A DNA stretch of 14,094 nt from assembly GCA_044371535.1 (NCBI GenBank), contig JBILTL010000047.1:1-14094 (forward strand), read 5' to 3'. Under the pieces are notes generated by a model. The model had not been told where the DNA came from and did no database searches. It saw nothing but the letters and a program-made list of their open reading frames with translations. Source of the DNA: CAIZGX01 sp044371535 (GTDB taxonomy: Bacteria; Bacteroidota; Bacteroidia; Flavobacteriales_D; Sanyastnellaceae). This document shows positions 12,963-14,094 of this stretch, piece after piece (the stretch's first letter is position 1; each line of letters begins with the position of its first letter). The translations under genes were made by a program, and so were the position numbers.

Positions 12963-14094
12963 TTACTTCGAAAGTGCGCTTCTTGAGATGACAATTTTCT
13001 GTACTTCGCTTGTTCCTTCGTAGATCTGTGTAATCTTCGCATCGCGCATCATACGCTCTACGTGATACTCTTTAACGAAGCCATATCCACCGTGAATTTG
13101 AACCGCTTCAACTGTGTGCTTCATAGCAACAGTAGAGGCATATAACTTCGCCATAGCACTTGCTTCGTCGTAGTTCATACCTTGATCCTTCATCCAAGCC
13201 GCCTTGTATACTAACAATCGTGCAGCCTCGATTTCAGTAGCCATATCAGCTAATTTGAAAGCGATGGCTTGGTGTTGTGAAATCTCTTTTCCGAATGCCT
13301 TTCTCTCTTTCGAATAAGCCAAAGCCAATTCATAAGCACCCGCAGCAATACCTAAAGCTTGTGCAGCAATACCAATACGTCCACCGCTTAAGGTCTTCAT
13401 CGCGAACTTGAATCCAAATCCGTCTTCTCCAATGCGATTCGCCTTTGGAACTTTCACGTCGTTGAATAACAACGTGTGAGTGTCGCTTGCTCGGATACCC
13501 ATTTTATTCTCCTTCGCACCAACGATGAACCCTTCCATTCCGCGTTCAACGATTAATGCATTAATTCCTTTGTGTCCTTTTTCCGGATCGGTTTGCGCAA
13601 TTACCAAATAAGTAGAAGCAGTGCTTCCGTTGGTAATCCAGTTCTTTGTTCCGTTCAACAAATAATAATCGCCCATGTCTACAGCGGTAGTTCTTTGTGA
13701 AGTCGCATCAGAACCAGCTTCTGGCTCAGAAAGACAAAACGCTCCGATTTTTTCCCCGCTCGCCAAAGGCTTCAAGAATTTCTCTTTTTGCTCAGCGTTT
13801 CCGTATGCTTCAAGACCGTAACACACTAACGAGTTGTTCACACTCATACATACTGAAGTAGAAGCATCGATTTTCGAAATCTCTTCCATAGCAATGGCGT
13901 AAGAAAGGGTATCCATTCCACTTCCTCCATTTTCTGGACTCACCATCATTCCCATGAAACCAAGCTCCGCTAATTGCTTTACTTCTTCCGTTGGAAAACG
14001 CTGATGCTCGTCGCGATCTATTACGCCTGGTTTTAATACGTTCTGCGCGAAATCTCTTGCAGCAGCCTGCACGGCCAAATGTTCTTCTGATAAT
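12963..14094 (-). CDS. Acyl-CoA dehydrogenase (short/branched-chain type), 5' end cut by window
   Basis: The reading frame is open through the right edge, so the true start lies outside. The visible part begins LSEEHLAVQAAARDFA, which by family comparison lacks only about six residues. The enzyme is an FAD flavoprotein that introduces the alpha-beta double bond into acyl-CoA and passes electrons to electron-transfer flavoprotein. Signature 1 is CLSEPEAGSDATS and signature 2 is QIHGGYGFVKEYHVERMMRD. The catalytic glutamate is the E of IYEGTSEVQ near the C-terminus, its position in the short-chain and similar acyl-CoA dehydrogenases. A flavin-contact WITNGSTAS block is also present. Length is normal for the family. 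Short-chain (butyryl) and branched-chain (isovaleryl, 2-methylbutyryl) forms cannot be told apart safely here. A TTG at 14078 inside the gene is not the start, because conserved sequence continues upstream of it. A strong terminator follows. Confidence 0.95.
   Translation of the reverse strand, partial: LSEEHLAVQAAARDFAQNVLKPGVIDRDEHQRFPTEEVKQLAELGFMGMMVSPENGGSGMDTLSYAIAMEEISKIDASTSVCMSVNNSLVCYGLEAYGNAEQKEKFLKPLASGEKIGAFCLSEPEAGSDATSQRTTAVDMGDYYLLNGTKNWITNGSTASTYLVIAQTDPEKGHKGINALIVERGMEGFIVGAKENKMGIRASDTHTLLFNDVKVPKANRIGEDGFGFKFAMKTLSGGRIGIAAQALGIAAGAYELALAYSKERKAFGKEISQHQAIAFKLADMATEIEAARLLVYKAAWMKDQGMNYDEASAMAKLYASTVAMKHTVEAVQIHGGYGFVKEYHVERMMRDAKITQIYEGTSEVQKIVISRSALSK

Noticed and set aside
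1..14094. A defence island, CRISPR array, mobile element, tRNA or biosynthetic cluster
   Set aside because: No spaced repeats, transposase, integrase, toxin-antitoxin pair, tRNA fold or biosynthetic core enzyme was seen. All genes belong to ordinary families except the 631-aa protein, which alone does not make a system.

Overview
The window looks like ordinary chromosomal DNA from a Bacteroidota member, most likely near Flavobacteriales. The clues are a PD40 plus OmpA-like exported protein, a glycosyltransferase start typical of that phylum (VSNDL...DQRV), moderate-to-low GC, start codons without clear Shine-Dalgarno sequences, and promoter candidates of the TTG-N(17-23)-TAnnTTTG type. The lineage is an inference from gene families; no rRNA or tRNA gene is present to confirm it. 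Coding density is very high, and no gap between genes reaches 100 bases.

Layout. From 1 to 6032 all genes lie on the minus strand and would be read in this order: a GNAT (ElaA-like) acetyltransferase, an O-antigen ligase/polymerase-like membrane protein, a 2-oxoacid dehydrogenase E2 subunit, an exported PD40/OmpA-like protein, an ExoX-like DEDDh exonuclease, and the first 40 codons of a glycosyltransferase. Spacings are a 4-nt overlap, then 59, 11, 9 and 4 nt, so most of this is probably one or two operons. The single plus-strand gene is uup (6104-7969), an ABC-F ATPase diverging from the GNAT gene. Its stop codon directly abuts the stop of the convergent potassium transporter kup (7970-9907, minus). 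Upstream of kup on the minus strand are a VAT1-like quinone oxidoreductase and an uncharacterised membrane-anchored 631-aa protein, joined by a 1-nt stop/start overlap. Then comes a strong terminator, and beyond it an acyl-CoA dehydrogenase whose 5' end lies outside the window.

How the genes relate. Several products act at the envelope: the glycosyltransferase, the O-antigen ligase-like protein, the PD40/OmpA-like protein, kup and the 631-aa anchored protein. Others belong to acyl-CoA or branched-chain metabolism (E2, acyl-CoA dehydrogenase). I see no sign that they form one dedicated system; the close packing looks like normal housekeeping arrangement.

No mobile element, CRISPR array, defence island or biosynthetic cluster was found, and I cannot support a claim of an undescribed system. 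The observation most worth a second look is a well-formed, directional intrinsic terminator for kup embedded in the 3' coding end of the convergent uup gene. Others are an OmpA-like domain that seems to have lost its peptidoglycan-binding aspartate, and the uncharacterised 631-aa protein coupled to an oxidoreductase.
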